In this document: piece by piece, positions 51,090 through 61,871 of the stretch
Layout: every line of letters begins with the position of its first letter
Numbering within the stretch: position 1 is the first letter of the stretch
DNA from: Pseudomonas sp. R37(2017)
GTDB taxonomy: Bacteria > Pseudomonadota > Gammaproteobacteria > Pseudomonadales > Pseudomonadaceae
DNA: 64,000 bases
Assembly (NCBI RefSeq): GCF_002113375.1
Contig: NZ_NEHO01000010.1
Span: forward strand, 124,001 to 188,000
Direction: 5' to 3'
Position numbers and translations under genes: made by a program
The notes under the pieces: model-generated
What the model saw: the letters and a program-made list of their open reading frames with translations, nothing else
The model's database searches: none
What the model was told of the DNA's origin: nothing

Positions 51090-52106
51090 TCAGAGTTGCA
51101 GGATCAGGGTTTTCAGCGGTGGTTGCTGATCCATCGACGGGAAGTCGGCACCTGGTTTCATCACGGTCCACTCACGTACGGGTCGCCCGGCCTTCTCTGC
51201 ACAACGCAGAACCTGTTCGCGCCAGTCGTCCATGCTGACTTTCGCCAGGTTGTTGCAACAGATCAGCACGCCGTTGTCGGCGGTGGTCAACAAGGCTGGT
51301 TTGAGCAGGCTCTGGTAATCGCGCAACAGGTCGACGGTGCCGAACGCACTCTTGGCCCAGGCCGGAGGGTCCAGCAGCACCAGGTCGTACTGGCGCTGTT
51401 CCAGGCGCTGATAGCTCGGCAGTCTTTGTCCGCGGCGCTGGCTGATCGGCAGGCCTGCCATTTGGCGAATGGCCGGGAAGTAGTCGGACTGGATAAATTC
51501 CATGGTCGGTAACTGCGGATTGAGTCGGCCGTTCTCCCGACCAACCGCCAGGTTGCCTTCGGCGAAGTCCAGGTTGCACACCTCGCGCGCACCACCGGCG
51601 GCCGCACTTAGACCGACACCGCAGGTGTAGGCGAACAGGTTCAGCACGCTTTTGTTCTTGCTGTGAGCCTTGACCCAGCCGCGGGTGTTGCGCAGGTCGA
51701 GGAACAGCAGCGGGTCTTGTCCGGCATGGCGGCCACGGACCCGATAGTTCAAGCCCCACTCGTGGCCGACCAGGTCTTGCAGGGCGGCTTCGTCGGCGCG
51801 GTAGACGACGTCTTCGCGATCGATGCGCGAATTGCCTCGGGACCGGTCGTTGTAGACCAGCAGAGTGTCAAAACCCAAATGTCGATTGATCGCTTCGTGC
51901 AGGTGCAGCAGCGTTTCGCGTTCCAGCGACTGGTGGAAACTCTGTACCAGCAACTGCGGGCCGTAACGGTCGACGGTCAGGCCTGCGGCACCTTCCTGGC
52001 TGCCGTGGAACAGGCGATAGCAATCGGTGCCTTGCTGGTGCAGTTCGGCGAGCAGGTCCTGGCGTTGATCGAGGGCGGCGCGCAGCGCCTGATTCAAGGA
52101 AGACAT
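51090..52106 (-). CDS. RlmI-like class I SAM-dependent methyltransferase
   Basis: 338 residues. An N-terminal EEHEE-like region (GAAGLTVDRYGPQLLVQSFHQ) is followed by a Rossmann methyltransferase domain (about 145-338) with SAM motif I VLNLFAYTCGVGLSAAAGG, an acidic DFAEGN and motif IV YDLVLLDPPAWAKS. The order is that of the RlmI/RlmL 5-methylcytosine rRNA methyltransferase group; the PUA domain found in RlmI seems absent or reduced. The target base is unknown. It stands alone. Confidence 0.87.
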   Translation of the reverse strand: MSSLNQALRAALDQRQDLLAELHQQGTDCYRLFHGSQEGAAGLTVDRYGPQLLVQSFHQSLERETLLHLHEAINRHLGFDTLLVYNDRSRGNSRIDREDVVYRADEAALQDLVGHEWGLNYRVRGRHAGQDPLLFLDLRNTRGWVKAHSKNKSVLNLFAYTCGVGLSAAAGGAREVCNLDFAEGNLAVGRENGRLNPQLPTMEFIQSDYFPAIRQMAGLPISQRRGQRLPSYQRLEQRQYDLVLLDPPAWAKSAFGTVDLLRDYQSLLKPALLTTADNGVLICCNNLAKVSMDDWREQVLRCAEKAGRPVREWTVMKPGADFPSMDQQPPLKTLILQL

Positions 52107-52150
52107 GCTGGGCGCCTTGCTGGAGGGAATTGGGCGCGGGAGTTTAACAC

Positions 52151-52262
52151 TGTGGCGAGGGGGCTTGCCCCCGTTCCAGTGCGTAGCACTGGCAAAATTT
52201 CGGAAATGCTCGAGAGCTTGGGGCTGCTTCGCAGCCCAACGGGGGCAAGCCCCCTCGCCACA
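52151..52262. repeat. REP pair, GTGGCGAGGGGGC family
   Basis: Inverted units TGTGGCGAGGGGGCTTGCCC and GGGCAAGCCCCCTCGCCACA enclose about 65 bp between the methyltransferase start and the MpaB-like stop. It is the same family as the copy at 19.75 kb. Confidence 0.87.
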
Positions 52263-52283
52263 GAAAAGTCGCGGAAATGCCTT

Positions 52284-53156
52284 CTAGGTCGGCAATCCCA
52301 TCCGTCGCTTGGCCCGCTGCACCGATCCATTACGCACGGCCCAGCGCAGCATCGGTACACTGCGATTGACGCTGGCGCGAATCAGCTTGCGCTGCAACGG
52401 GTTCTGGCTGACGCCGAGCATGTCACTGGCCCAGTCCGGCAGCAAATCTATTCCGGCCTGCATCATCAACCCGCCAAATGGTTTGGCCAGACGGCTGGGG
52501 GAGGGCGCGTTCAGCAACAGGCGCAGGACCTCCCGACTGCGTTCGTCGCATAGCAACTGTGGACGCATGCGCTCGAGGTAGTCGGCGATTTCCTCTCGCG
52601 AACGGGGCACATCCCGGGCGCCGAGGCGTTCGGCGACCAGGGCAATTTCAGCGTAGTAACGATCCTGGTCGGCCGGGGACAGGTGCGGATTGCGGTAGCG
52701 CAGATGTGCGGCGAGGAAGTTGCTGACCTCCGCCACATGCACCCACGTCAGCAAATGGGGATCGCTGGCGGCATAGGGCCGTCCATCCGGTGCCGTGCCG
52801 GTGATCTGCAAATGAATGGTGCGGACTTTTTCGATCAGCCAGTCGGCATCTTTTCGAGAGCCGAAGGTGGTGCCGGAGATGAACTGCCCGGTGCGGCGCA
52901 AGCGACCGAGCATGTCTTCACGAAAGTTCGAATGGTCCCAGACCCCGGCCAGCGCCAGGGGGTGCAGGGCTTGCAACATCAGGGCGCTGATGCCGCCGAT
53001 CAGCATGCTGCTGAAGTCGCCATGGACTTGCCAGCTCACCGAGTCCGGTCCGAACAGGCCGGGATCGCCCTTGGGGTTTTCCAGGTCGAGCTTGCCCAGG
53101 GATAAACCGGTCAGGCTCATGATCTGGGTTTCGATGCGGGTGCGTATGAATTCCAT
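52284..53156 (-). CDS. MpaB-like oxygenase (DUF2236)
   Basis: 290 residues of the DUF2236/MpaB family. Family features are SWQVHGDFSSMLIGGISALMLQALHPLALAGVWDHSNF near the start and TWVHVAEVSNFLAAH in the middle, with histidines that probably bind haem. Rubber oxygenase Lcp and MpaB share this fold. The substrate is unknown. The ATG at 53156 is two codons after another ATG; neither has a clear ribosome site, because the upstream bases are three tandem copies of ATTCTGTA. Confidence 0.83.
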   Translation of the reverse strand: MEFIRTRIETQIMSLTGLSLGKLDLENPKGDPGLFGPDSVSWQVHGDFSSMLIGGISALMLQALHPLALAGVWDHSNFREDMLGRLRRTGQFISGTTFGSRKDADWLIEKVRTIHLQITGTAPDGRPYAASDPHLLTWVHVAEVSNFLAAHLRYRNPHLSPADQDRYYAEIALVAERLGARDVPRSREEIADYLERMRPQLLCDERSREVLRLLLNAPSPSRLAKPFGGLMMQAGIDLLPDWASDMLGVSQNPLQRKLIRASVNRSVPMLRWAVRNGSVQRAKRRMGLPT

Positions 53157-53180
53157 GGTCATTCTGTAATTCTGTAATTC

Positions 53181-53204
53181 TGTAGGAGCATGCTCGCTCC
53201 TACA
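53181..53204. repeat. Solo REP unit with tandem octamers
   Basis: A single compact palindrome, TGTAGGAGCATGCTCGCTCC plus TACA, is not followed by an inverted partner. It directly joins three perfect tandem copies of ATTCTGTA (53161-53184). It lies between acs and the MpaB-like gene. Confidence 0.75.
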
Positions 53205-53216
53205 GAAGACAGTACG

Positions 53217-55154
<1,938 letters not shown>

Positions 55155-55234
55155 GACGGTTCCTCATTCTTGTTTTGCGACAAGGATAAAGATGCGCCGA
55201 GAGGTCAATGGGTTCAAGTCGTTCACAAAACAAC

Positions 55235-55325
55235 CGTGGGAGCGGGCCTGCTCGCGAAAGCGTTGGGTCAATCAACATCAACGTTGACTGACAAACTGCA
55301 TTCGCGAGCAAGCTCGCTCCCACAG
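55235..55325. repeat. REP pair, GTGGGAGC family
   Basis: Inverted CGTGGGAGCGGGCCTGCTCG and CGAGCAAGCTCGCTCCCACA, about 45 bp apart, between the acs start and the pgi stop. It could terminate pgi. Confidence 0.87.
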
Positions 55326-55346
55326 GGATGGCAGTGTGGCTTTAAA

Positions 55347-57011
55347 TCACCCGCGGTGACGCCCACGGAAGTAATTGATCAGCCCTTGGGTCGAGGCGTC
55401 CTCGGCCGGTGCTTCCTCGCTGCCCACCAGGCGGTTGTAGACGCCTTTACCCAGCTCCTTGCCCAGCTCCACACCCCACTGGTCGAAGGCATTGATGCCC
55501 CAGATCACGCTCTGCACGAAGACTTTGTGTTCGTACATCGCCACCAGAGCGCCGAGGCGGCGCGGGCTGATGCGCTCGACCACCAGGGTGTTGCTCGGAC
55601 GGTTGCCCGGAATCACCTTGTGCGGCGCGAGCTTGTGCACCTCGGCTTCACTCATGCCTTTGTCACGCAACTCGGTTTCGGCTTCGGCAAGGGTCTTGCC
55701 GAGCATCAGCGCCTGGCTCTGCGACAGGCAGTTGGCGTACAGCCACTGGTGGTGGTCGGCCACCGGGTTGAAGCTGACGATCGGCACGATGAAGTCGGCC
55801 GGGATCAACTGGGTGCCCTGGTGCAGCAACTGGTGGTAGGCGTGTTGACCGTTGCAGCCGACGCCGCCCCAGATCACCGGCCCGGTGTCGGTGGAAACCG
55901 GCTTGCCGTCCTGGCGCACGCTCTTGCCGTTGGATTCCATGTCCAGCTGTTGCAGGTGCTTGGTGATGTTACGCAGGTAGTGATCGTACGGCAGGATCGC
56001 GTGGCTCTGCGCGCCCCAGAAGTTGCCGTACCACACGCCGAGCAAGGCCAGCAGCACTGGCATGTTCTGTTCGAACGGCGCGCTCTGGAAGTGCTGGTCC
56101 ATGGTGTAGGCGCCGGACAGCAATTCCTTGAAGTTGGACATGCCGATGGCCAGGGCAATCGGCAAACCGATGGCCGACCACAGCGAGTAGCGGCCGCCCA
56201 CCCAGTCCCACATCGGAAAGATGTTCTCTTCGCGGATGCCGAATGCCACGGCGGCGGCATTGTTACTCGATACCGCAATGAAGTGGCGATGCAGTTCTGC
56301 TTCCGAGCCACCCTGGGCCAGGTACCAGGCACGGGCGGCCTGGGCGTTTTTCAGGGTTTCGAGGGTGTTGAAGGATTTCGACGAAACGATGAACAGCGTG
56401 GTCTCGGCGCGCAGCTTCATGGCCAGCTCGTGGAACTCGCTGCCGTCGATGTTCGCCAGGTAGTGGCAGCGCACGCCTTTCTGGGCGTAGGCCAGCAGTG
56501 CCTCGGATACCAGTTCGGGGCCGAGGAACGAGCCACCGATGCCAATGTTGACCACGTCGGTGATCGGCTTCTCGGTGTAACCGCGCCACAGGCCATCGTG
56601 GATACGGCCCACGAGATCGGTAATCTGGTTCAGCACCTTGTGCACTTCAGGCATCACGTTGACGCCATTGACCGACAGCTTGTCGCCAACCGGGCGACGC
56701 AGGGCTGTGTGCAGGGCAGGACGGCCTTCGGAAGCGTTGACGATTTCGCCGTCGAACAGGGATTTGATCGCGCCCTTGAGGTCGACTTCGTTGGCCAGGC
56801 CCACCAGCAGGTTGCGGGTGTCAGCGTTGATCAGGTTCTTCGAGTAGTCGAGAAACAGTCCGCAGCTGCTGAGGGTGAATTGAGTAAAGCGCTGCGGATC
56901 GGCATTGAAGGCTTCGCGCATGCTGAAATCCTGCATGGCTTGGCGGTGGTCATTCAGCGCTTGCCAGGCAGGCAGAGCGGTAACGTCGTGAGGAGTGCGG
57001 TAATACGCCAT
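55347..57011 (-). CDS. pgi: Glucose-6-phosphate isomerase
   Basis: 554 residues, full length. Signatures are VVNIGIGGSFLGPELVSEAL (about 148-167), IVSSKSFNTLETLKNA, and the C-terminal catalytic region GQHAYHQLLHQGTQLIPAD. It interconverts glucose-6-phosphate and fructose-6-phosphate. In Pseudomonas, which lacks phosphofructokinase, it works mainly in the gluconeogenic direction. The start MAYYRTPHDVTALPAWQAL is typical. From 57012 to 57234 I see no gene. Confidence 0.96.
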   Translation of the reverse strand: MAYYRTPHDVTALPAWQALNDHRQAMQDFSMREAFNADPQRFTQFTLSSCGLFLDYSKNLINADTRNLLVGLANEVDLKGAIKSLFDGEIVNASEGRPALHTALRRPVGDKLSVNGVNVMPEVHKVLNQITDLVGRIHDGLWRGYTEKPITDVVNIGIGGSFLGPELVSEALLAYAQKGVRCHYLANIDGSEFHELAMKLRAETTLFIVSSKSFNTLETLKNAQAARAWYLAQGGSEAELHRHFIAVSSNNAAAVAFGIREENIFPMWDWVGGRYSLWSAIGLPIALAIGMSNFKELLSGAYTMDQHFQSAPFEQNMPVLLALLGVWYGNFWGAQSHAILPYDHYLRNITKHLQQLDMESNGKSVRQDGKPVSTDTGPVIWGGVGCNGQHAYHQLLHQGTQLIPADFIVPIVSFNPVADHHQWLYANCLSQSQALMLGKTLAEAETELRDKGMSEAEVHKLAPHKVIPGNRPSNTLVVERISPRRLGALVAMYEHKVFVQSVIWGINAFDQWGVELGKELGKGVYNRLVGSEEAPAEDASTQGLINYFRGRHRG

Positions 57012-57234
57012 CGCTGCGGGTTTCCTTATTACTTGAACGGCCTTTTGAACACTAAAAATCCCGGAGCGCTGTAGGTGGGCGTTCCGGTCAACTGCGTCGA
57101 CACGATCTCATGGCGCAGGGCGAATACAGTAAACCCCGCGCAATGATCTGTCTTGACTTTGTCTGACCTGTTTCCAGTACTTTTTTAACATCGCAGTTAG
57201 GAAAGTCCGACAAACGGAAGAGACAGGAGTGGGA

Positions 57235-57615
57235 TCAGGCGACCTGGACCGGAATGGCGTTGCTGGTGTGGCTCAATTCATTGCCCGGTGCCATGTAGAG
57301 CATGCGTGGCTTGAAGTTGAGCAGCTCGGCTTCGCTGTAATGGGCGTAAGCGCAGATGATCACGCGATCGCCAACCTTGGCCTTGTGCGCCGCGGCGCCA
57401 TTGACCGAGATCATGCGCGAACCTTCTTCGCCACGGATGGCGTAGGTGGTGAAGCGCTCGCCGTTGTCGACGTTGTAGATCTGGATCTGTTCGTACTCAC
57501 GGATACCGGACAGGTCCAGCCATTCACCGTCGATGGCGCAGGAACCTTCGTAATCGAGTACGGCGTGGGTGACTTCGGCGCGATGCAGCTTGGCTTTGAG
57601 CATGATGGCGTGCAT
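57235..57615 (-). CDS. panD: Aspartate 1-decarboxylase
   Basis: 126 residues. The self-cleavage site Gly24-Ser25 (VLDYEGSCAIDG) generates the pyruvoyl group. Other conserved parts are NGERFTTYAIRG and KVGDRVIICAYAHYSE. It makes beta-alanine for pantothenate. MHAIMLKAKLHRAEV at 57615 is the family start. It is separated from panC by a REP pair but lies in the same direction after panB-panC. Confidence 0.96.
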   Translation of the reverse strand: MHAIMLKAKLHRAEVTHAVLDYEGSCAIDGEWLDLSGIREYEQIQIYNVDNGERFTTYAIRGEEGSRMISVNGAAAHKAKVGDRVIICAYAHYSEAELLNFKPRMLYMAPGNELSHTSNAIPVQVA

Positions 57616-57695
57616 GGGTGTTTCCCTGGTCGGCGGGCACATGGCCCGAAGGGTTTGTGGGCGTCAATAAGGTCTTGGTGGGCGCAGCAGAACCT

Positions 57696-57787
57696 CTGTA
57701 GGAGCGAGCCTGCTCGCGATGGCGGATTGTCAGCCAACTCAAATGTTGAATGTCATTCCCTCATCGCGAACAAGCTCGATCCCACAG
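57696..57787. repeat. REP pair, mixed GTAGG/GTGGG ends
   Basis: Left unit TGTAGGAGCGAGCCTGCTCG; right unit CATCGCGAACAAGCTCGATC ending CCCACA. The ends differ by a base (TGTAGG against CCCACA) and the right arm has two changes, so this copy looks older. It lies between panC and panD. Confidence 0.83.
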
Positions 57788-57800
57788 GTTTTGTTGGTAT

Positions 57801-58661
57801 TTATACGGGGGCGTCGAGGTTCAGGTGCAGGTTGTCGATCAACCGCGTAGTCCCGAGGAACGCCGCCACCAGAATCACCAGGTCACGATCCTGCGCCGTT
57901 GCCGGGCGCAAGGTCAGGGCGTGGCGGATTTCCAGGTAATCCGGGCGCAGGCCGGCAGCTTCGAGCTGTTGCAACTTCATGCCGATCAACGCCGGGAAGT
58001 CCCGCTCGCCTTGCTTGATCGACCCGGCGATCTCGCTCAACGTGCGATACACCACCGGCGCCACGGCCCGCTGCTCTTCATTGAGGAAGCCGTTGCGCGA
58101 CGACAGCGCAAGGCCATCGGTGGCCCGAACGGTCGGCTCACCGATGATCTGGATCGGCATGTTCAGGTCATGTACCAGCGCGCGAATCACGGCCAGTTGC
58201 TGGAAGTCCTTCTCGCCGAAAATCGCCAGGTCCGGCTGAACCATGTTGAACAGCTTGCTGACCACCGTCGCCACGCCTTCAAAATGCCCCGGACGGCTCG
58301 CGCCGCACAGGCCTTCGGACAATTGCGGGACGCTGACGCGAGTCTGGCCGGTCATGCCGTCGGGGTACATCTCGTCAACCGTGGGTGCAAACAGCAAATG
58401 GCAGCCGGCCTGGAGCAGTTTTTCCTGGTCGGCGGCGAGAGTGCGCGGGTACTTGTCGAGGTCTTCGCCAGCACCAAATTGCAGCGGATTGACGAAAACG
58501 CTCGCGACCACGAAGTCCGCCCGTTGGGAGGCTTTGGTCACCAGTGCAACGTGGCCGCTGTGCAGGTTGCCCATGGTTGGCACAAAGGCGATGCGCTTGC
58601 CTTCGCTACGGGCCCGGGCCACGGCGGCCCGCAGTTCGCGTACGGTTTTTACGGTGTTCAT
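57801..58661 (-). CDS. panC: Pantothenate synthetase
   Basis: 286 residues. The ATP-binding HxGH motif is in FVPTMGNLHSGHVALV (about 27-42), with FVNPLQFGAGEDLDKYPRT and IGEPTVRATDGLALSSRN. It joins pantoate and beta-alanine. The start overlaps the panB stop (ATGA), so translation is coupled. Confidence 0.96.
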   Translation of the reverse strand: MNTVKTVRELRAAVARARSEGKRIAFVPTMGNLHSGHVALVTKASQRADFVVASVFVNPLQFGAGEDLDKYPRTLAADQEKLLQAGCHLLFAPTVDEMYPDGMTGQTRVSVPQLSEGLCGASRPGHFEGVATVVSKLFNMVQPDLAIFGEKDFQQLAVIRALVHDLNMPIQIIGEPTVRATDGLALSSRNGFLNEEQRAVAPVVYRTLSEIAGSIKQGERDFPALIGMKLQQLEAAGLRPDYLEIRHALTLRPATAQDRDLVILVAAFLGTTRLIDNLHLNLDAPV

Positions 58662-59458
58662 GCAGAGAATCCGTGTTCGATCCCAGGGAAGGTTGCCGCT
58701 TTGACTTCAGTCACGTAGGCATTCAGTGCAGCTTCGATGCTGGTCTGGCCAGTCATGAAGTTTTTCACGAATTTTGGCACGCGGCCGGTCATGGACAGCC
58801 CCAGCATGTCGTGCAGGACCAATACCTGGCCGTCGGTGCGATTGCCGGCACCAATACCGATCACCGGAATTTTCACCGCCTGGGTGATTTCTTCCGCCAG
58901 TTCGCTCGGGACGCACTCGAGCAGCAGCATCGCCGCGCCAGCCTGTTCCAGAGAAATCGCATCGGCACGCATCTGCCGCGCCTGGTTTTCATTGCGACCC
59001 TGGACCTTGTAACCGCCAAGGATGTTCACCGATTGCGGTGTCAGGCCCATGTGCGCACAAACCGGAATGCCGCGTTCGGCCAGCAGGCGGATCGAGTCGG
59101 CGAGCCACAACGCCCCTTCAATCTTGACCATGTGCGCGCCAGCCTGCATCAACAGGGCGCTGTTGGTCATGGCTTGCTCGGTGGTGGCATAGGCCATGAA
59201 AGGCAGGTCGGCGAGGATCAAGGCATCGCTGTTACCGCGTTTGACGGCGGCCACGTGGTAAGCCATTTCTGCGGTGGTGACAGGCAAGGTGCTGTCGTGG
59301 CCCTGCAAAACCATGCCGAGGGAGTCGCCCACCAGCAGCACTTCGACGCCGGCCTGATTGCAGGCGTGGGCGAAGGTTGCGTCGTAGCAGGTCAGCATGG
59401 TGATTTTTTCACCTTTTTGCTTCAGACCTTGCAGGGTGGTCAGGGAGATGGCTGGCAT
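58658..59458 (-). CDS. panB: 3-methyl-2-oxobutanoate hydroxymethyltransferase
   Basis: 266 residues. Signatures are ITMLTCYDATFAHACNQAG, LLVGDSLGMVLQGHDST, MVKIEG and IGIGAGNRTDGQVLVLHDMLG. It adds a hydroxymethyl group from methylene-THF to ketoisovalerate, the first step to pantothenate. It starts the panB-panC pair; folK ends 276 bp upstream. Confidence 0.96.
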   Translation of the reverse strand: MPAISLTTLQGLKQKGEKITMLTCYDATFAHACNQAGVEVLLVGDSLGMVLQGHDSTLPVTTAEMAYHVAAVKRGNSDALILADLPFMAYATTEQAMTNSALLMQAGAHMVKIEGALWLADSIRLLAERGIPVCAHMGLTPQSVNILGGYKVQGRNENQARQMRADAISLEQAGAAMLLLECVPSELAEEITQAVKIPVIGIGAGNRTDGQVLVLHDMLGLSMTGRVPKFVKNFMTGQTSIEAALNAYVTEVKAATFPGIEHGFSA

Positions 59459-59638
59459 GAAAAGTTCCTCATTCAGGCGCTGTGGAAACTACTGCGAGTA
59501 ACGCGCGTGATTCTTCGTTGAATGCAGGCGCACGCTCTGTTGTCGTGCTTTTAAGGCCTGGATTGCGCCCTTGAACGCCGTGTTGGCGGCAGCGGGACGC
59601 CTATAGTCGTGAGGAGAACGAGGGAAGTCAATTGCGTG

Positions 59639-59679
59639 TGTTACCGCATTGTTACGGGTGGGGTGTTACCGGGGTAACT
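59639..59679. promoter_or_regulatory. Cluster of TGTTAC/GTAAC elements upstream of panB
   Basis: Three TGTTAC copies at 59639, 59650 and 59664 and one inverted GTAACT at 59674 lie in 41 bp between folK and panB. The spacing does not match the CbrB consensus (N14). It may bind some regulator, but no function is known to me. Confidence 0.35.
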
Positions 59680-59734
59680 GATGCGATTCAGCAGCAGATC
59701 TTGTGCGCGACACAATACCAATGTGGGAGCCTGG

Positions 59735-60220
59735 TCAATTCTGGGGCAGGCGTTCCAGGCCGACGAACGGGCACCCCTTGAGCAGCTCGACCAAGGTCCG
59801 GCCATCGGCCAGGCGCAGGTTCGCAGTTGCCAGTTCGGCAAGCGGATACAGCACGAAGGCTCGCTCCTGCATGTGGTAGTGGGGAACCTTGAGGCGCGGT
59901 TCGTCGATCAGGCGGTCACCGAACAGCAAGATGTCGAGGTCCAGCGTGCGCGGTCCCCAGCGCTCAAGACGCTCGCGCCCCTGGTCGTTTTCAATGGCTT
60001 GCAAGGCATCCAGAAGCTCAAGCGGTGCCAGCGCGCTGTCGAGAGCGGCCACCGCATTGGTGTAACGCGGTTGTCCGGGTAGCAGCGAGTCGCTTTGATA
60101 AAACGCAGAAACCCCGACCAGCGCCGTTTGCGGCAACTGTGCCAGCGCCTCGAGGGCGCTGCGCAATTGTTCGGCGGGGTCAGCCAGATTGCTGCCCATG
60201 CCGATGTAGATGCGTTCCAT
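59735..60220 (-). CDS. folK: HPPK, 2-amino-4-hydroxy-6-hydroxymethyldihydropteridine pyrophosphokinase
   Basis: 161 residues. It has the HPPK signature RWGPRTLDLDILLFGD (about 83-98), IYIGMGSNLADPAEQLRSAL at the start, and LKVPHYHMQERAFVLYPLAELA. It pyrophosphorylates the pterin in folate synthesis. It starts 3 bp after the pcnB stop, thus the pcnB-folK operon known from other gammaproteobacteria. Confidence 0.95.
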   Translation of the reverse strand: MERIYIGMGSNLADPAEQLRSALEALAQLPQTALVGVSAFYQSDSLLPGQPRYTNAVAALDSALAPLELLDALQAIENDQGRERLERWGPRTLDLDILLFGDRLIDEPRLKVPHYHMQERAFVLYPLAELATANLRLADGRTLVELLKGCPFVGLERLPQN

Positions 60221-60223
60221 GGA

Positions 60224-61624
60224 TTACTCGCCTGTGGTGCTCGAAGCGCCAGCGGCGCGTTTGCGCTTGGAACCACCGCTGCGGCGACGCTTGCGCGGGC
60301 CACCGGCTCCTTCTTCCTTGCCGCTGAGGTCGCGGATCATGTCGCGGCGCTCGCTTTCGTTGGCGTCCTGATAGTCGGTCCACCATTCGCCCAGACCGTC
60401 GGTTTGCTCACCGGCGCTTTCACGCAGCAGCAGGAAGTCGTAACCGGCGCGGAAACGCGGATTGTCCAGTAACAGATCGGCACGCTTGCCACTGCGGCGC
60501 GGCAGGCGTTCCTGCATGTCCCAGATCTCGCGGATCGGCATGGTGAAGCGTTTCGGAATCGCGATGCGCTGACACTGTTCGGCAATCAGTTCGTGCGCCG
60601 CTTCCTGCATCGCCGGAATCGGCGGCATGCCACGCTCCTGCAGGTGCAGGACGCGGGCCGGAAGGGCAGGCCAGAGCAGGGCTGCAAACAGGAAGGCCGG
60701 GGTGACCGGTTTGTTCTGCTTGATCCGCAGGTCGGTGTTGATCAGGGCTTCGCTGATCAGGGTGTGGGTGTACGTCGGGTTATGTTCCAGTGCGTCGGTG
60801 CTGGCAGGGAACAGTGGATCGAACAATTGCAGGTCGACCAGCATTTCAAACGTATCGGCGGCGTAGCCGGAGAGGAAAAGCTTGAGCACCTCTTCGAACA
60901 GGCGGGCCGACGGAATTTCGCGCAGCATTGGCGCCAGGTCGCGGATCGGCAGGGCGCTGTGTTTTTCGATGCCGAAGTTCAGCTTGGCGGCAAATCGCAC
61001 GGCCCGCAGCATGCGTACCGGATCTTCCTGGTAGCGTTGCTTCGGATCGCCGATCAGGCGGATCAGGTGATTGCGGATGTCGTGTACGCCGTTGGCGTAG
61101 TCGAGGATGCGTTCGCTGACCGGATCGTAATACAAGGCATTGATGGTGAAGTCGCGACGTTGCGCGTCTTCTTCCAGGGTGCCATAGACGTTATCGCGCA
61201 GGATGCGCCCGCTTTCGTTGCGCGAAGACTGATTGCTGTCTTCCTCGTCTTCGTTTTGCGGGTGGTTGGCGCGGAAGGTCGCGACTTCGATGATTTCGCG
61301 GCCGAAATGGATATGCACCAGTTTGAATCGGCGCCCGATGATCCGCGCGTTACGGAATTCGGCCCGCACCTGCTCGGGTGTGGCGCTGGTGGCAACGTCG
61401 AAATCTTTTGGTGTGATGCCCAGCAGCATGTCGCGCACGCAACCGCCAACCAGGTAAGCCTGATAACCGGCGCTCTGCAGGCGTTCAACGATATTCACCG
61501 CGTAACGGCTGAATTGCGCCTTTTGCAGCGAATGTTGGCCGCTGTTGAGCACTTCAGGCGTGCTGCGAATGTGTTGCGTAGGACGCTTGGGAGAACGGAA
61601 TGACTGGAACAGCTTCTTCAGCAT
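60224..61624 (-). CDS. pcnB: Poly(A) polymerase I
   Basis: 466 residues. The nucleotidyltransferase core YLVGGCVRDMLLGITPKDFDVATSA (about 55-80) contains the catalytic DFD. It is followed by TINALYYDP and the RNA-binding domain (RAVRFAAKLNFGIEKH, FLSGYAADTFEML). A basic Arg/Lys tail (RKRRRSGGSKRKR) is present. It adds 3' poly(A) tails that speed RNA decay. MLKKLFQSFRSPKRP at 61624 is preferred over an upstream in-frame ATG. The crcZ sRNA lies about 250 bp upstream. Confidence 0.95.
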   Translation of the reverse strand: MLKKLFQSFRSPKRPTQHIRSTPEVLNSGQHSLQKAQFSRYAVNIVERLQSAGYQAYLVGGCVRDMLLGITPKDFDVATSATPEQVRAEFRNARIIGRRFKLVHIHFGREIIEVATFRANHPQNEDEEDSNQSSRNESGRILRDNVYGTLEEDAQRRDFTINALYYDPVSERILDYANGVHDIRNHLIRLIGDPKQRYQEDPVRMLRAVRFAAKLNFGIEKHSALPIRDLAPMLREIPSARLFEEVLKLFLSGYAADTFEMLVDLQLFDPLFPASTDALEHNPTYTHTLISEALINTDLRIKQNKPVTPAFLFAALLWPALPARVLHLQERGMPPIPAMQEAAHELIAEQCQRIAIPKRFTMPIREIWDMQERLPRRSGKRADLLLDNPRFRAGYDFLLLRESAGEQTDGLGEWWTDYQDANESERRDMIRDLSGKEEGAGGPRKRRRSGGSKRKRAAGASSTTGE

Positions 61625-61734
61625 GGGATGCACTGTTTGAAGGAATATTCGGCCATAACAGAAGAATGACCGCATGATGGGCGGGGATTCTAGCATTTAG
61701 TCGGGGGATGGTGTAGGAGACAGCAGATATGAGC

Positions 61735-61850
61735 TGTAGGAGCGAGCATGCTCCGGGTGGCGTCCCGATGATGGTCGTGAACGATTACGCGGGAAACCAG
61801 ATGTCCAGCGTTGCCTGTGGGTTTTTCGCGAGCATGCTCGCTCCTACAGG
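61735..61850. repeat. REP pair, GTAGGAGC family, left unit with insertion
   Basis: The left unit starts TGTAGGAGCGAGCATGCTC but then carries about 13 extra bases (CGGGTGGCGTCCC) before the family interior GATGGTCGTGAACGATTACG. The right unit is regular. It lies between pcnB and crcZ. Confidence 0.86.
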
Positions 61851-61871
61851 TATAGGAAGTGGGGGGGCGCA

